Made by a program: the position numbers and the translations under genes. The notes below the pieces were generated by a model. That model was not told the DNA's origin. It saw only the letters and a program-made list of their open reading frames with translations, and did not search any database. DNA of 64,000 nt from Oikopleura dioica (Eukaryota; Chordata; Appendicularia; Copelata; Oikopleuridae), in NCBI GenBank assembly GCA_907165135.1, contig OU015567.1, forward strand, positions 9,677,001 to 9,741,000, in the 5' to 3' direction. This document shows, piece after piece, positions 1 through 11,867 of the stretch (positions within the stretch are counted from its first letter, which is position 1; each line of letters begins with the position of its first letter).

Positions 1-615
1 AGAGTTAGATTCAATTCGATTGAAAACTAAAATGATGAATAATTCTTTTCTTGTTTTATAAATAAAAACTGAAATTTCTCAAGCCCGGATTTTTAGCGAC
101 AGTTTTGACCTTTGCATTTATCGAGTGACCTTCGGCCGACTCTGCTGACCGATAAAAGCTCTCAAAAAGCCCCTTCGTTTTCATGATGCTGCCGGAAACT
201 CGGCAAAAGAGCAGCTGTAATTGTCCGCAAATAGAGAGTGAGAGGTGCTCCCTGTCAGCGCGCTCTCATCCTCTTCGTTTTTCAGTTGCTCAAGGCAAAC
301 AGTCGGAAATTCGTCAAATTTGCAACCGCGAAAAATTGCATTTCAAATATTTAACACATGCTCATATTTGCCTATCATGCGACATTTCTCATCCTTTACT
401 GACTTTTTCGCATATTGAGATGGGTTGGTCGTCGTTGTTTTCAGTCAAGAACTAAAGCAGCTAAAATCAAAGCGATTCTGCAGGATATGTTTGTTTTAGT
501 TATGAAGCGGGGATCGGCTCAAAACTTGTTTTTGTATCAAGGCCAGGTGCCCCTGTGAAGCTTTTATTTTGATTTTACTTTGACAAATTGTCGATTTTCC
601 ATTTTTTTATGAAAA
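1..615. other. Sparse left-edge region
   Basis: I see no supportable gene here. Short open frames exist but none has family resemblance or splice structure. The stretch is AT-rich and ends at the start codon of the next gene, so it may hold that gene's promoter or the 3' end of a gene outside the window. No TATA box is convincing. Confidence 0.4.
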
Positions 616-1544
616 ATGACCGGTGAAAGAGTTGTATTTATTTCTGCATTTGAGGGAAGAGAAGATATTCTTTTCGTTAAAAATGACAAAAAGAATATTC
701 ATACGACTACCATCTTTAGGCAACCAACCTGTGCCTGTAACAGGTAAAGAAATATGATGATATAGCTCAATTTAGTCGATAAGAAAGCTAAAAGGTTTCT
801 AGGCACACAGAAAAAATCATTGAGAGAAAATATCCCGGTAGCGACCAGTCGAATTGCTATTATACTTGTGAGATTTGCTTCCATGGTCAAATTGATGCAA
901 CTGCAGTGAAAAAAGAAAATACGACAATGTTCAAATGTCCTGCAGGAGTCTGTGATGGTTCTCAGAACTTCAAATCTTTTATCGAAGGAATTTGCTGCGA
1001 ATCTGCTCAAAGAAAAGTGGAGTATGGTAAGGAATATTAATATAAAATCATATTTTTAAAGTCATTTTTAATTGAATAACCAATTTAAAAAAAAATAAAT
1101 TTTTCAGATCGACGGGTTGACATTGGAACCTTCCAGCGCGACTTTGAAAAAGCCGTGGATACAGAGAATAATATCATACAAGACATAAAGGATGCAAAAG
1201 AAGCCAAAAAGAGAACGAAAGAAGAAGCCGATAGAGCCATTGAAGCGGACAAAGCTGCTGAGGAACGAATAAGATCTTTAGAAGAATCCCTTCCAAAAAT
1301 TCAGCAAGAGGTTGATGCAAAGCGAAAAAAATTGGATGGGGTCATTGCTTCTACCTTCAGGGTCATCAATACATGTGAGTCAAGATTTTTATGAACACGA
1401 CAGCAAAATAATTAAGTTATTATGAGTCGTTTTAAAAGCATAATTCGATAATATTTTTATAAAGGTAAGACTGAACAGCTGAAGATCGAAATGAAAAAGA
1501 AGGAACTCTTCAGATTCGAGAAAAATCGGAATTACCCCCATTAA
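616..1544 (+). CDS. Cys-rich coiled-coil protein, unrecognised
   Basis: Four exons (616-743, 803-1026, 1108-1374, 1465-1544) join in phase to give 232 residues; every intron is GT-AG and 59-90 bp. The N-terminal half holds about ten cysteines in CxC, CxxxCxxC, CxxxxC and CC arrangements, suggesting a metal-binding or disulfide-bonded module. There is no signal peptide, so intracellular metal binding is more likely. From about residue 125 to 205 the protein is rich in Lys, Glu and Ala and should form a coiled coil. I do not recognise the family. The first ATG after an upstream AT-rich stretch was chosen as start; reading continues cleanly across all junctions, which argues for a real gene. The Cys module could be a divergent zinc finger; this is inference. 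Confidence 0.7.
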
Positions 1545-1708
1545 AATTATCCCCATTGAAATTACCATTAAAATTTACCTAATAATTTAGATAATTGTTA
1601 TAAAATGTCACATTCTGTATAAATCACTTCTAGAACTCTTAGTTTTCAAAAATGCTTTACAACTTCTCTTTCTTTCTTTCTGTCACTTGTCAAAAAAAAA
1701 CATTGAAA

Positions 1709-2607
1709 ATGGGCACCTTCTCTTGGAAGTTGAGCGACATTCCACTCGGAACAGAAGACGACAGCGTATACATTAGCTCTACTACGATCAAAAATGAAAA
1801 TAAATTTGCCTGGTATCGATTCATTCAGGTAAGAACTGGAAAATTATTATTCTGCAAAAAATTTCATAGAGCGGCTATTTTTTGGGCTGGTTCATGATGA
1901 TTTTAATCACGACAAACCATGTTAACCACTGGGTTTATCTGACCAACTGGGGTGAAGCTCTACTCACAACTTATTTTCTACTCGCAGCAATCACCAATGC
2001 TTGCTTAAAATCAGGAGGTAAGAGCTTGTCAGATGGGTAATCAACTAGCGAGCTTTTAGTTGGCGAAGAAAAAACAAACGTCCTCAAGAAAATCACCTCG
2101 CTCTTTCAACACTGCTCTTTCTCCGTCAGCGTCACTCTTACAGTTGCCTACTGGGTTTTGCTAAGAACTGAGTTGGAGAAACCACGCAACTGGCATACGC
2201 ATGGCATCAATATGCTCTTGGTTTTTGTCGACGTCATCGTTACTGAGGTTCCAGGTAAGAATTTAAGTGAGAACAGCTGGTAAAACCGTGTTTTTAGTGA
2301 AGATGGCTCATTTAATGTACACTTTTGCTGTCTGCTGGGCTTATTTTTCCATGACTCTCATCGTCTACTACAACAGCACAAACCCGAAGCACTTGGAAAT
2401 CTACGCTGACACATTAGGAACGGATCATTTCTACAACCTTCTGGGTAGCATAAGTTTGAATCTATCAAGATCCATGCCTAAGATTGGGGAAATCTTCCCG
2501 TAAAATCATGCATTCTTGGTTTTGGTCTCATTCTCCTTGTCATCCCGCTGTTTCACACTCTTCTCGTCGCACTGACCAAACTTCGAAAGAAAAACAACAA
2601 GGAGTAA
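1709..2607 (+). CDS. Rolling-stone-like multipass membrane protein
   Basis: Five exons (1709-1828, 1870-2017, 2060-2254, 2298-2444, 2483-2607) give 244 residues with consistent phase; introns are only 38-43 bp. The protein has about six hydrophobic segments and the signatures YLTNWGE and HGINMLLVFVD, which match the Drosophila rolling stone family (a membrane protein needed for myoblast fusion in flies). The C-terminus is a short basic tail (LRKKNNKE). An in-frame ATG lies upstream at 1652, but the start at 1709 gives the expected short cytoplasmic N-terminus. A candidate poly(A) signal AATAAA lies at 2761-2766. The function in this animal is unknown; fusion or membrane-surface roles are inferred only from the family. 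Confidence 0.8.
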
Positions 2608-2787
2608 CTCTCGCTATTATTTTTTTTCTTCTGCTTTAATAGACATGTATACAGTATACTCGCCCGATATGATTTTTACATTGACATTTATTTGTAACGA
2701 GGGATGCATTGCAGTTTATTCATTAATTTGGTCAGAGGAGTATTTTATATATTTGAACAGAATAAATTTTAAGCTGTTTGTCCAGAT

Positions 2788-5700
2788 TTAACTCGAAGAT
2801 GAGCTCATTCTGATTTCGCGAAGTTCAGCTTCACGCTCCTAGAAATAGTTGAGAGCAATTCAATTCTAAGAGGAGGTCGTTCGGAGATTCTTGATTGCTC
2901 AAAAGGCGAGCACTCAAGAGGAAGTTCGGTAATTCTGAGATTTCGAATTGAATAAAGGAGAATTTGGTGTTTGATTTAGATTTATGTGGAAGGTTTGATA
3001 CGTACTCTGCATTTCATTTTCTGCAGCAGGAGATGAAGCTAAAGCGTTTCTTTTGCTTAGGAGGAGGCTGCTAGAGGAAGAAATTGTAGAAGGAAGAAGA
3101 AAGTTATAAGAAAAACAACAGCAATCGTGTTATTTTTCAAACTGAACTCAAATGGAACACATGGGTTGAGTGTTTTAAGTAAGAAATGGAGGATGAAGAA
3201 TAGAAAAAAGCAAAAGCGGAAAATAGGAAAGAGCTTGTTAGTCTGGTGACTCGTGAACTGCAATTTTATTCCGTTACCTTGAAGCTTTCAATCTCAGTAT
3301 CGATTATAGTCTGAGCGGTTTGGCGTGCGGAGCTGATGCTGTGACAAATCAGTATTAACTTTTTTATGTTAGAATTTTTCTTGGGCAAACCTGAAGCGCG
3401 GTCTAGGAGCGCGAGCGTAAGGAATCGGGGCTTTTTCGCTTTCTCTGCGAAGTGGAAGGGATGAAATGTCAGTTGTGCCGACTTCTTTGACCGGGCTCGG
3501 GAGAGAGTCGAGATTGGAGTATTGTGAACTGTTGAAAACGTCGTCGGTCTGATCGGTACTTGATCTTCTTGAGCTCGTCGAGCTAGTAATACTGTATTAC
3601 TAATACAGTCATTTGCGGCGCCGATTGATCTTTAAGGTTTTATTGCTCCCGGAATTTAATACTCCAAGGTGCTAAACAAGAAAAAACTTATTGTATAGGA
3701 AATATCACCTGTATGACGATTTCCATCCGCGTGGGGCGATCGACTTGAGCCACTTGGTAGTATTTGTCTCTCGGTTGTTATTCTGTTCTTCATCCACTTT
3801 GTTCTCGTCGCCGTCTGCTGATTGATGATCCGGATGATCTGGGTGATCCGAAGATGCAGAGGGCAGCGGTGAAGAGACCGAGTCCCGTGGTGGGTTGAAC
3901 TCAATAGAAGTCGTCATCGAGTTTTGACTTTCATCTTTATGGTCGATTCCACTGTCTATGCAAATCATCTAAGAATTGCTTTTGTAAGAATCTTACCTGA
4001 AATAGAACCAGCATTTGATGTAAGTTCAGCTGCAGATTTATCGACAAGATTGGCGAGCTCCTCAAACTTATCGATATCGTCCTGAACCTCCGCAGGTACT
4101 TCTGGGAGCTCAACTTCCTCTTCCTCTTCATTGTCATCTTGTGTGGTATTACTCTCTGGAATGTCTTGCGAAGTGTCTAACTGGGCATTTTCGTCTTGAT
4201 CGATTTTTGAGTTCTGTTCGGCTGTTTTCTCCACTTTGTCTTCAATTTCTGGCTCGTCGGGACTTATTATTGGTAACGCTTTTGATTCTATTTCCTTCTC
4301 TGCTTCTGTGTCTTCTTCTGGCTCAGCTTGACCCTCCTCTGCTCCCTCTACATCGTTTGACTCAACATCCTCCGGTTCTGGTTCCACTTGCTCTGAGATC
4401 GGCTCCGCTTCTGGTTCGATCGCAGGCTTTGGTTCTTCCATTTCCGGTTCGATGTGATCACTTTCGTCAAGCGTGGTATTTGGTGATGGCTCAGCATCCA
4501 GGATCAACTGATAATCAGGATCTTCTACAACTTCTCTAGCTGGTTCTTCCTGATGTCCGTTTATCTGTTCAGAGTTTGAGCTAGAATTTGCCCGTGACAT
4601 CGTCTCCCGCTCAATTCTAGCAAGTTCTTCTTCGATTCGATTGAGCTGCTCTAGCTTTCTCGTCGCGTCTTCAAGATCACTCTTGCTTTCTCGCTCGGGA
4701 GCTTTTCTGAATACAGGCTTACCGCGAGTTTTTACAGGTTGAACTTACGGAGCGTTGAGAAGTCCCTTTTCTTTTCTGTAAAGAGCCTCTTTCTCAGCAG
4801 CCTGGCGGATCTCGTCGTTGATTCTGTCCTCTATTCTATTCGGGCGCTTATAAGACGGCTCTCTGTGGGGTATTTGGCTAACCTTCCATTGACTGAATAC
4901 GGTTAGACAAGTAGGCATTATATATTTTTACCTCATTATGTTTTTGATGTTTGGTGTGCTCGTGTCAATGTCGGGGTTTGAATTTTGAGAGGTTCCGTTT
5001 TCTGTTCCGTTCTCTGTGTTTCTCTGGAATGAATTTGAGACTCCCGACCAGTCCTAAAGCTTGATAAACAGCCATCTTTCTATCAGAATTTTTACCTTGA
5101 TTCGACTGCGGCGCCTCTCCTGATATTTCTTGTGCGAATCGAGCTCTTTCCCTGACAGCTTATCCTCTGTAGATCTAAAAGGGATTACACTTCTTTGAAA
5201 AAAATACTGCTGCGCCCTCGAGGAAGAGCCGATTTTTGTGGTGTGTGCCCAGGGTGAGACAGAGAGGGAATCCAAAATTTTTTTTCCTTCGCGAATATCA
5301 AAGAAGTGTGAAGCGAATAGTCCTCCGAGGTAATTAATTTTATTATGGCTCCTTGATCAGGCTGACAAGTTTTTGATGAACCCCTTTTTGGGAAAGAAAG
5401 ACACCGTCAATGGCAGGACGGAGATTGGAATTTTAAATACTTGACTTACGGTTCAGGCTTTGGCGCTTCCCATCGTTTTAAAACACTTTTGCTTTGCGAT
5501 CCTCGGGCCATCGTTTTGATGATTTCTTTTCTCTGCTTTGCTGCTTTTTGAGACTCGCTCTTGACTGAAAATTTTACTTGAAAAAAGTCGATACTCGGCG
5601 GCTTTCGATATTTTGCGGCCCTAATGCCCTTACGGTGGAGAAAAAAAAAATGGATCGAGCCCGTATTTTTAGTTAAATTATTGATGAATTGCGCACAGAG

Positions 5701-8244
5701 AGAGAAACAACAACAAATTTCACCCTCGAGAGTCCTCTAGTGGCCACATGGCTTATTGAGTTATTCAAGTGAAAATTACGGTAGCTTGAGAAAGTCTTTG
5801 AATTTTTTTTCTTAAATTGAAAACTTAATTATCCTTAGCTTTGAAACTTACCGAGCGCATCTGGCGAGTACCATTTCAAAGTTGAAAGATTGGCAACCTT
5901 GGCGTCCTGAAAGAAGAGTAAGAAAGTAAAACTACACCGGCAGTATAAATCTTTGATAACATTTGATTTTTTATTGCTGTCTAATCTGACACATTTTCAT
6001 ATCTGCTGAATTTGTATAATAAAGTTGAGACTAATCGCCAAAAGCTATTAAATTGGAAATCAAAACTCTCATGTAAAAAATCATTATGTTCCTCATTGTT
6101 ATCAAATCGGAGAGATCAAACAAGTTTCCAACGGGTTGGGAATAATGGAAGCTAATTGAGGCTGTGAAGCGGGAAAAATGCTTCCGCCCCGCTCTCATCC
6201 CTCCCTAACCTCTTTTGCCTCCGGTGAGAAAAATCTGCCTCTTACCATAACTTTCTCTTCTGAGGTCGTTTCTTGCTCTCTTTGAATTCGCTTCTGCGCT
6301 CTGTCGGTAAGATCTGTTGAAACTGAAAAACGGAAAAAGTGTTATTCAAGCGCGGACAAAAGGTTTTGGAGATTTTGAGGAAAAAATCTTTGGGAAATGG
6401 GAGAAACAATTGGAGAAAGAAAATTGCCACTTGGCAGGGCCGTCACACAATCTTACGTTGCCTAATGACCCGACCAGTATAAGAAAAAGTCAAGACCTCA
6501 AGGTCACCTTAGAGTTATTTTTGGAGATTCAAGAGTTCTGTTAAATTTCTAAAATTAAAGATGAATTACGTTTATGATTGTTTCTCGGAGAAATATTTGG
6601 TGGAGATCGATTCATTTTGGTTTCAGTATTTTTTGAACCGGAATCATCTTCATCCTCAGTTGAGTAAATTTTTGAGCGCATAATTTTCTCTTTTGTACTT
6701 TTTCTAGCAATTTGGGCTCGAAAAAATGGGTTGTTTCAAGAGTTTTATGATATTAAACAATCAATGAAGTCTCTTAGATTTATGTGTTAGGTAAAAACTT
6801 TACGATTATCGATAGTTCTTTTATATTAAAAAATGAATTGATCTAATTTCTTTTCAGGAAATGTTCACTTCCTCTTTTCTCTAAATACCACAGATAAGCT
6901 TCTAAAGGCGTAACAAAAGGACCTTCTTTTTATACCTCAATTTCTGTTTCTTTCTGGTTTCTCCTCTCTCTCTGTTTTCTCAAGAGCTCGATAAAAAACC
7001 GCTAGGTTTGGATTTCGGTGGGAATGCAGCTACAAGCTTGATGAGGGTGAGTTATTAGATGAGAAACTGCGAAAAAGAGATGAAATCAACTGGCACGCAG
7101 GGAAATGCCATTTCGTCTCTTGCGGATTTTACTCTTATCCGCGTCAACTGATTAAATTCTCGACTACATTGTTCAAAAAAGGAGTTAGCACCTGTGGATT
7201 TACGAGTACACAAAAATTTACCTGGTAATGATCTCTGGGTTTGAAAAATTTTATAGAAACTGTTGAATTCTAGTTCAGAGCGTGAAATTAAAATATCGAT
7301 GTCCCACGATTTTCCGACGCGTCATGGAAATCAAGTGTCCTTTACGTGACTCTCGTAAACGATCGTATTAGCTCTCAAACCTACTTTTGCCTTCAAGAGT
7401 GGTTTATAGTTCAATAAATTTAAAAGAAGGACTTCAGAGGACGATTCTCAAAATCTCCAAAACAATTTTATTTCTTTCTTTTTCGTCAAAAAAGTCGAAG
7501 GTGAAAAATTTTTTTTCAAAAAAAGTCGGACTTACTTAACGAGTTCATATCTTCTTCGTCTTCTTCTTCGTTCTCTCCAAATTCAGCCTTTAATCTCTCT
7601 TCAATAAGTCGCTGTAGCTTGAATTCCTCCCCCTCGAGCTGAAAAAAGACTCGTCTTTACTTTCTCTCTCAGTCTGATTATCGACCGGTAATAGGAAAAA
7701 TTTGAGCAAATTTCTCGTCCGCCTTTATCTGCTGCGCACGTGTTGACCTTGAAGCCAATATGCTGCCCTGAAGGGTCCTTTCTTCTGAAACCCAAAACGA
7801 ACACCTGGTAAGGGCACAAAGCAACAAAATGTAATTCTGTTGATTAATCGCTTATTCTAGTTTTGGTTTAGTTGGATACGCATAATAATAATAATCAGAG
7901 GGATACTTGGCCTCCGGGCGGGCGTGTTATCTGCATTTGGATGATGCTCAGATAAGCTTGGGCCTATTAGGGACATGAGAACGTTGATGAAATTCCGACG
8001 AAATTTAATTCGAGTTATTATGCTCCGAGTGCCGGCAGGTTAATTGAAGATATCGCCTCGCATCTTTATGAAATTTGCTTTTCAAGTTGAAACAACGTCG
8101 ATTAAAATTCATTAAGATACCTGATCGATCGATTTCCATGTGCCAAAGAACACTTCCTCTTTCGCTTGATGAATTAAACTCTCCTCTGAATAGTGCGCTT
8201 GCATGATCAGATTTGTAACTTGTACCAGCTTTTGTCTGATCCAT
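2788..8244 (-). CDS. AKAP2/MISP-like coiled-coil scaffold protein
   Basis: Fifteen minus-strand exons (8121-8244, 7687-7784, 7536-7638, 6570-6716, 6246-6322, 5852-5906, 5450-5564, 5096-5174, 4932-5053, 4749-4892, 3997-4706, 3709-3955, 3391-3582, 3278-3338, 2788-2838) sum to 2325 nt, 774 residues, in phase throughout. Two short motifs, RINDEIRQAAEKEALYRKEKGL in the middle and EIESFK-EREAELREIR at the C-terminus, resemble the repeated EIxxxxEREEELRRxRGL elements of the A-kinase anchor protein 2 / MISP family, which link actin, PKA or mitotic spindle components. Between them lies a 200-residue Glu/Pro-rich acidic stretch. The intron 7639-7686 starts with GG rather than GT; it is 48 nt and restores phase exactly. 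The intron 2839-3277 is 439 bp and may hide a microexon. Family assignment rests on motif recognition only. Confidence 0.65.
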
Positions 8245-8544
8245 ATTATGCGGATAGAGCGTCCATTGACCTTGGGCTTAGCGCCATGACCTCACTCTGG
8301 CTCGAGTCCCGAAAATTTTAGGGGATGGTTTTGAGTGGCTTTTTAGTGTTTATGACAGGAAATAACTAGACATGAAATTGAGGAAAAAGGGAGAACTTGA
8401 CTTTGAAGGGATGAGCCATTCAAAACACAAGCTCTTTGACATGACAAAATAGTTTCTAGAGCAGTTAGAAAAGTGGATGCAAATTTTGCTTAAAATTGAT
8501 AATTTTTCTCTAGACGAATTCTTGTTGTTCTTCCCAGCTAGCAG

Positions 8545-8552
8545 TATATAAG
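8545..8552 (+). promoter_or_regulatory. TATA box of H2B gene
   Basis: TATATAAG lies 54 bp upstream of the H2B start codon, the expected place for a histone-gene TATA box. The 300 bp before it (8245-8544) shows no gene. Confidence 0.7.
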
Positions 8553-8605
8553 CGCTTGTTTTCGTCATTTTAGTTCACAATTCATTTTTTGTCAAAAAGA
8601 AGAAA

Positions 8606-8950
8606 ATGGCCAAGACTGTTACCAAAGCCGCCAAGCCCACTGCTGCTGCCCGAAAATACCGAAAGGCCCGAAAGGAGTCTTTCGGTATCTACATCTACAA
8701 GGTGCTCAAGCAGGTGCATCCCGATCAGGGAATCTCCTCCAGAGCCATGTCAATCATGAACTCTTTCGTGAACGACATCTTCGAACGACTCGGAACCGAA
8801 GCTTCTCGTTTGGCTAAAATGAGCAAGAAGTCGACCATCTCCTCCCGAGATATTCAGTCTGCTGTCCGACTTCTCCTCCCTGGTGAGCTTTCCAAGCACG
8901 CCGTTTCCGAGGGAACCAAGGCTGTCAGCAAATACACTTCCTCTAAGTAA
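8606..8950 (+). CDS. Histone H2B
   Basis: A single uninterrupted exon encodes 114 residues with the H2B histone fold: [17 protein letters not shown], the conserved [10 protein letters not shown] helix, [19 protein letters not shown], and the C-terminal [16 protein letters not shown]. The N-terminal tail is short and rich in Lys and Ala. H2B pairs with H2A in the nucleosome octamer. A TATA box lies upstream and a canonical 3' histone stem-loop follows, so this looks like a replication-dependent gene. It stands alone, with no other core histone in the window. The convergent GST gene begins its stop codon 172 bp downstream. Confidence 0.97.
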   Translation: MAKTVTKAAKPTAAARKYRKARKESFGIYIYKVLKQVHPDQGISSRAMSIMNSFVNDIFERLGTEASRLAKMSKKSTISSRDIQSAVRLLLPGELSKHAVSEGTKAVSKYTSSK

Positions 8951-8977
8951 ATTTTTAATTTACAACGAGCTAAAACA

Positions 8978-8993
8978 GGCCCTTTTAAGGGCC
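8978..8993 (+). terminator. Histone mRNA 3' stem-loop
   Basis: GGCCCTTTTAAGGGCC is a perfect 6-bp stem with a four-base loop followed by ACAAA, 27 nt after the H2B stop. This is the SLBP-binding element that replaces a poly(A) tail in replication-dependent histone mRNAs. An AATAAA-like signal also occurs about 100 bp further on, so a polyadenylated form is possible. Confidence 0.92.
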
Positions 8994-9122
8994 ACAAATT
9001 CCAGAGAGATCAGAAGTCTGCTTCGAGTTCTTTTATCAATCTCGTTAGTTTGCAGAATGAGACACTATCGCTCTTGCTGAATGCCAAATAATAAACTTTC
9101 AAAATTTTTATTGATCAAGTTT

Positions 9123-9850
9123 TCAAAAAGAGGTTTTTACTTTCGATTTGTTATTCTCTTCCTCAGCTTTGGCAGCCATCATCTGTCCAACGAACTCTTG
9201 AAATCGCCCATGAATGCCTGCGAACTCTGGTAGAGCGGCAACTTTTCCGAACCAAGCTTTCACATTTTCGTAGTCATCCAGGAACTTAGGGTTAACAAGG
9301 CAGGGCATTGTTAGTCCGCAAGCGATGCTTATATCCGCGATTGTGATGTTCTTTCCGGTGAGAAAGTTGCCGGCTTGAATGGATCCATCAAGGAATCGAA
9401 TCTGCTCAGCCAGCTTGGCCTCCTTCGCAGGCAAATCATCTGGCATCGGGAAGAACCCCAGTTTTGGATAAACAGCGGCGAAAATGGCGGAGTACATCGA
9501 ACCCATGTCCCAGTTGAGCCAAAAGTCAACTTTTGCCCTCGCTTTTGGTTCAGCAGGATAGAGCGTAGATTTTGGCGCATATTGATTGACGATGAATTGA
9601 AGGATAGCTCGCGATTCCCAAAGCGTAAAACCATTGTCGACGATTGTTGGAATGCAATGTCGAGGATTGATCGCAAGGAAGTCCTTGTTCATGTGCTCGC
9701 CCTTCATCAAATTTAGACTACTGAACTCGTAATCGACCCCTGCGAGCTTGCAAGCTAAAATATTAAGTTACAAGAAAAGCCAAATAGTCTCACAGTACTT
9801 ATTTCAACAGCTCGGGATGGTGGGGAGAAGAGAAAACCGTAGACCTTCAT
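9123..9850 (-). CDS. Glutathione S-transferase, delta/theta type
   Basis: Two exons (9799-9850 and 9123-9754) separated by a 44-bp GT-AG intron encode 227 residues. The N-terminal thioredoxin-fold domain shows SPPSR with the likely catalytic Ser near residue 9, INPRHCIPTIVDNG with the cis-Pro, and LWESRAIL, which is the delta/theta pattern. The C-terminal all-helical domain contains TIADISIACGLTM, the N-capping box region. These cytosolic enzymes conjugate glutathione to electrophiles. The length is usual for the family. It converges with H2B. The C-terminus carries a charged Lys/Glu tail that most relatives lack. Confidence 0.9.
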
Positions 9851-9900
9851 TTTCTAATTTCTGATAAAAAAATGACTTCGAAGATTGATTTCATCGGCTC

Positions 9901-9908
9901 TTTATATA
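9901..9908 (-). promoter_or_regulatory. TATA box of GST gene
   Basis: On the minus strand this reads TATATAAA, 51 bp upstream of the GST start codon. The rest of 9909-10265, between the divergent GST and aquaporin genes, shows no recognisable gene and presumably holds both promoters. Confidence 0.6.
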
Positions 9909-10265
9909 CCTACTGGTGGAATGTTTCTGGAAGATTCTTCACACGCCTCGATGATCAAGCAAACAAAGTTTTATGAATTATTTGATTTGTTGGCACAAAT
10001 TCTATAATTTCCCGAAAAAAATTCCAGCTAATCTTCAGAAGGAAAAACCTTCATAAGGGGAAAGAGTCTTTCCGAAAGACTAAAATATAAACAACTTCAA
10101 GAATAATTAGTACCTCCCTCTAATCAATCAGTTTTATCATCCCTTAAAATCGGGCGCTGGTACCTTATCATTATGTTTACGATCCGTACACCTCATGTTT
10201 CCGCGTAATTGACCTTCTTTTCATAAAACTCATAAAATGTAAATCTCCAGCTGTCCAGAAGAGCG

Positions 10266-11584
10266 ATGCGCCCCTCAGTCCCGGATAAAAACCGGCGAGT
10301 CATGGAGGGATCATATCATTCTCTTCCGACAACAGAAATCGACAACATGGCCCCGAATACTTTCAGAGATGCAACGAGAATTCAAATTGAAGATGAGCGC
10401 CAGCGCAAACGAAATACTCCCTACCAGGAGAAGCCTCTTGTTGATGTCTCTTCAAGAACCAAGCTTCAGACAGGAGCCTTGGCCAAGATGATCCAGGCAA
10501 CAACTGGCGTGATGGGAATAGACTTCCACGATCAGTACAAAGACCTCGAATGGACTGATGAAAGCGGAAGTTTCAACCGTCACAATGGTCTTCCAAAGCT
10601 CGACAGTATGCCGCTCGCTTTTCAGCTCAAATACGAGAGCATTTTTAAATATGCCCAGGTAAATTAAGCATGAGTGAATTTTTATTCAAGGTTTTTTAGT
10701 TCTTTCAACAATGGATAAAGCCAATTCTCGCTGAGCTCATCGCTACTTTTATGCTTGTTTTCTGGGCATGTATGCTTCAACCAGGGAGCTCAAATCCTGA
10801 AGGAGCTCAGTCCCCATTGGTGTTTGCGCTTGCCGCTGGAATCAACCTGACAATCATCATTACAATGTTCTGGGACATTTGCATCATTCAATTCAACCCA
10901 TGCATGACAGTTGCGTTCGTTCTTGCGGGAGTCGTTCCTTTCCGACTTCTCATTCCAAATATTGGAGCTCAATTACTCGGTGGATACTTGGCCGCTCTTT
11001 TTGCCTCATTGATACGTGGAGAACCACTTGGTAAGAAATGACTAGAAAATGACCTCACCTTATTTTTTAGGCGCAATCCCTCTGACAGAAGCCTCAGATC
11101 TTAATGCAGTCTTTTGGAGTGAGTTTTTCTTTACGTTCATGATGGCATTTGTTGCTCTTGCCGCGGTTCTCGATCCGAAATACCAACATTCTCTAACTCC
11201 TCTCGTCATCGGTCTTACAGTTACTCAAGGTAATAAAGATGAATGAAACAATCAAATGAATTTCTTTTAGGCGTCTTTGGCGGATGGTACATTGGCGCTG
11301 GCTGCATGAATCCAGCACGAGTTTTCGGACCTGCTGCTATTTACAATGATTGGGACCTTCACTGGATCTGGTGGATCTCGGAAATAGCCGGAGCGGTTTT
11401 TGCTGTCTTTGTGGAAATGATGATTTTTGCGCCAATTATGATCGAGAAAGGCAGCACCAAATCAAACCTCCTGTGGTGGCGATTTGCGATGTGGTACATG
11501 TCAGATGGACATATTACTGGAAAGATCAACAAACATCTATCTACTTGGCGAGCGGCTGTCTCACGACATGAGCATGATGATTAA
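10266..11584 (+). CDS. Aquaporin-family channel with NPC first motif
   Basis: Four exons (10266-10658, 10700-11030, 11071-11229, 11271-11584) give 398 residues, all GT-AG and in phase. Six membrane segments follow a hydrophilic N-terminus of about 140 residues, far longer than in typical aquaporins (about 270 residues in total). The second pore motif is intact (GCMNPARVFGPA, with the selectivity-filter Arg), but the first NPA box reads NPC (IIQFNPCMTVAF), a change also known in AQP11-type channels. Water or small-solute transport is likely, but selectivity cannot be predicted. A downstream AATAAA is at 11621-11626. The start was chosen as the first ATG; internal Met codons could give a shorter N-terminus. 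Confidence 0.85.
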
Positions 11585-11761
11585 AATTTTATCGGCTGTA
11601 AATTTCAAATGAACTTTTGAAATAAACTTTACAAAAAGCAAAAAATGGTCTTCTTCCGAAAGATTGCAATTCAAACGCCCTTGATATCTCGGCAGGAGCT
11701 TAGTCTTACACCCCAGTTTCTCTAATCCGGCGCCCTTGCCGAATGACCTTACACCCTTGAG

Positions 11762-11782
11762 CAGCTGATATCCGGCATAAAA
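11762..11782 (+). promoter_or_regulatory. Candidate muscle promoter: E-box plus TATA-like
   Basis: CAGCTG, an E-box of the type bound by myogenic bHLH factors, lies 10 bp before ATAAAA and about 100 bp upstream of the myosin start codon. The motif CTTACACCC occurs twice just upstream (around 11705 and 11749). This is consistent with muscle expression but is pattern matching only. Confidence 0.45.
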
Positions 11783-11867
11783 ACTCTTGCTGCTCTTATT
11801 TTTCTTAGCAGTTTCAAGAAAGCTAGAGACCTCACGTTCTTTGGTAAAACTTGAAATAAACTAGAAA

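Noticed and set aside
183-455. 90-codon frame near the left edge
   Set aside because: No homology, composition like noncoding flank, no splice context.
3656-3708. Alternative terminal exon of the AKAP2/MISP-like gene (STLEY stop)
   Set aside because: An acceptor is present, but joining to 3391-3582 instead keeps frame and reaches a family-like C-terminus; retained only as a possible isoform.
4141-4539. Leu-rich 132-codon frame on the plus strand
   Set aside because: Antisense shadow of the Glu-rich exon of the AKAP2/MISP-like gene.
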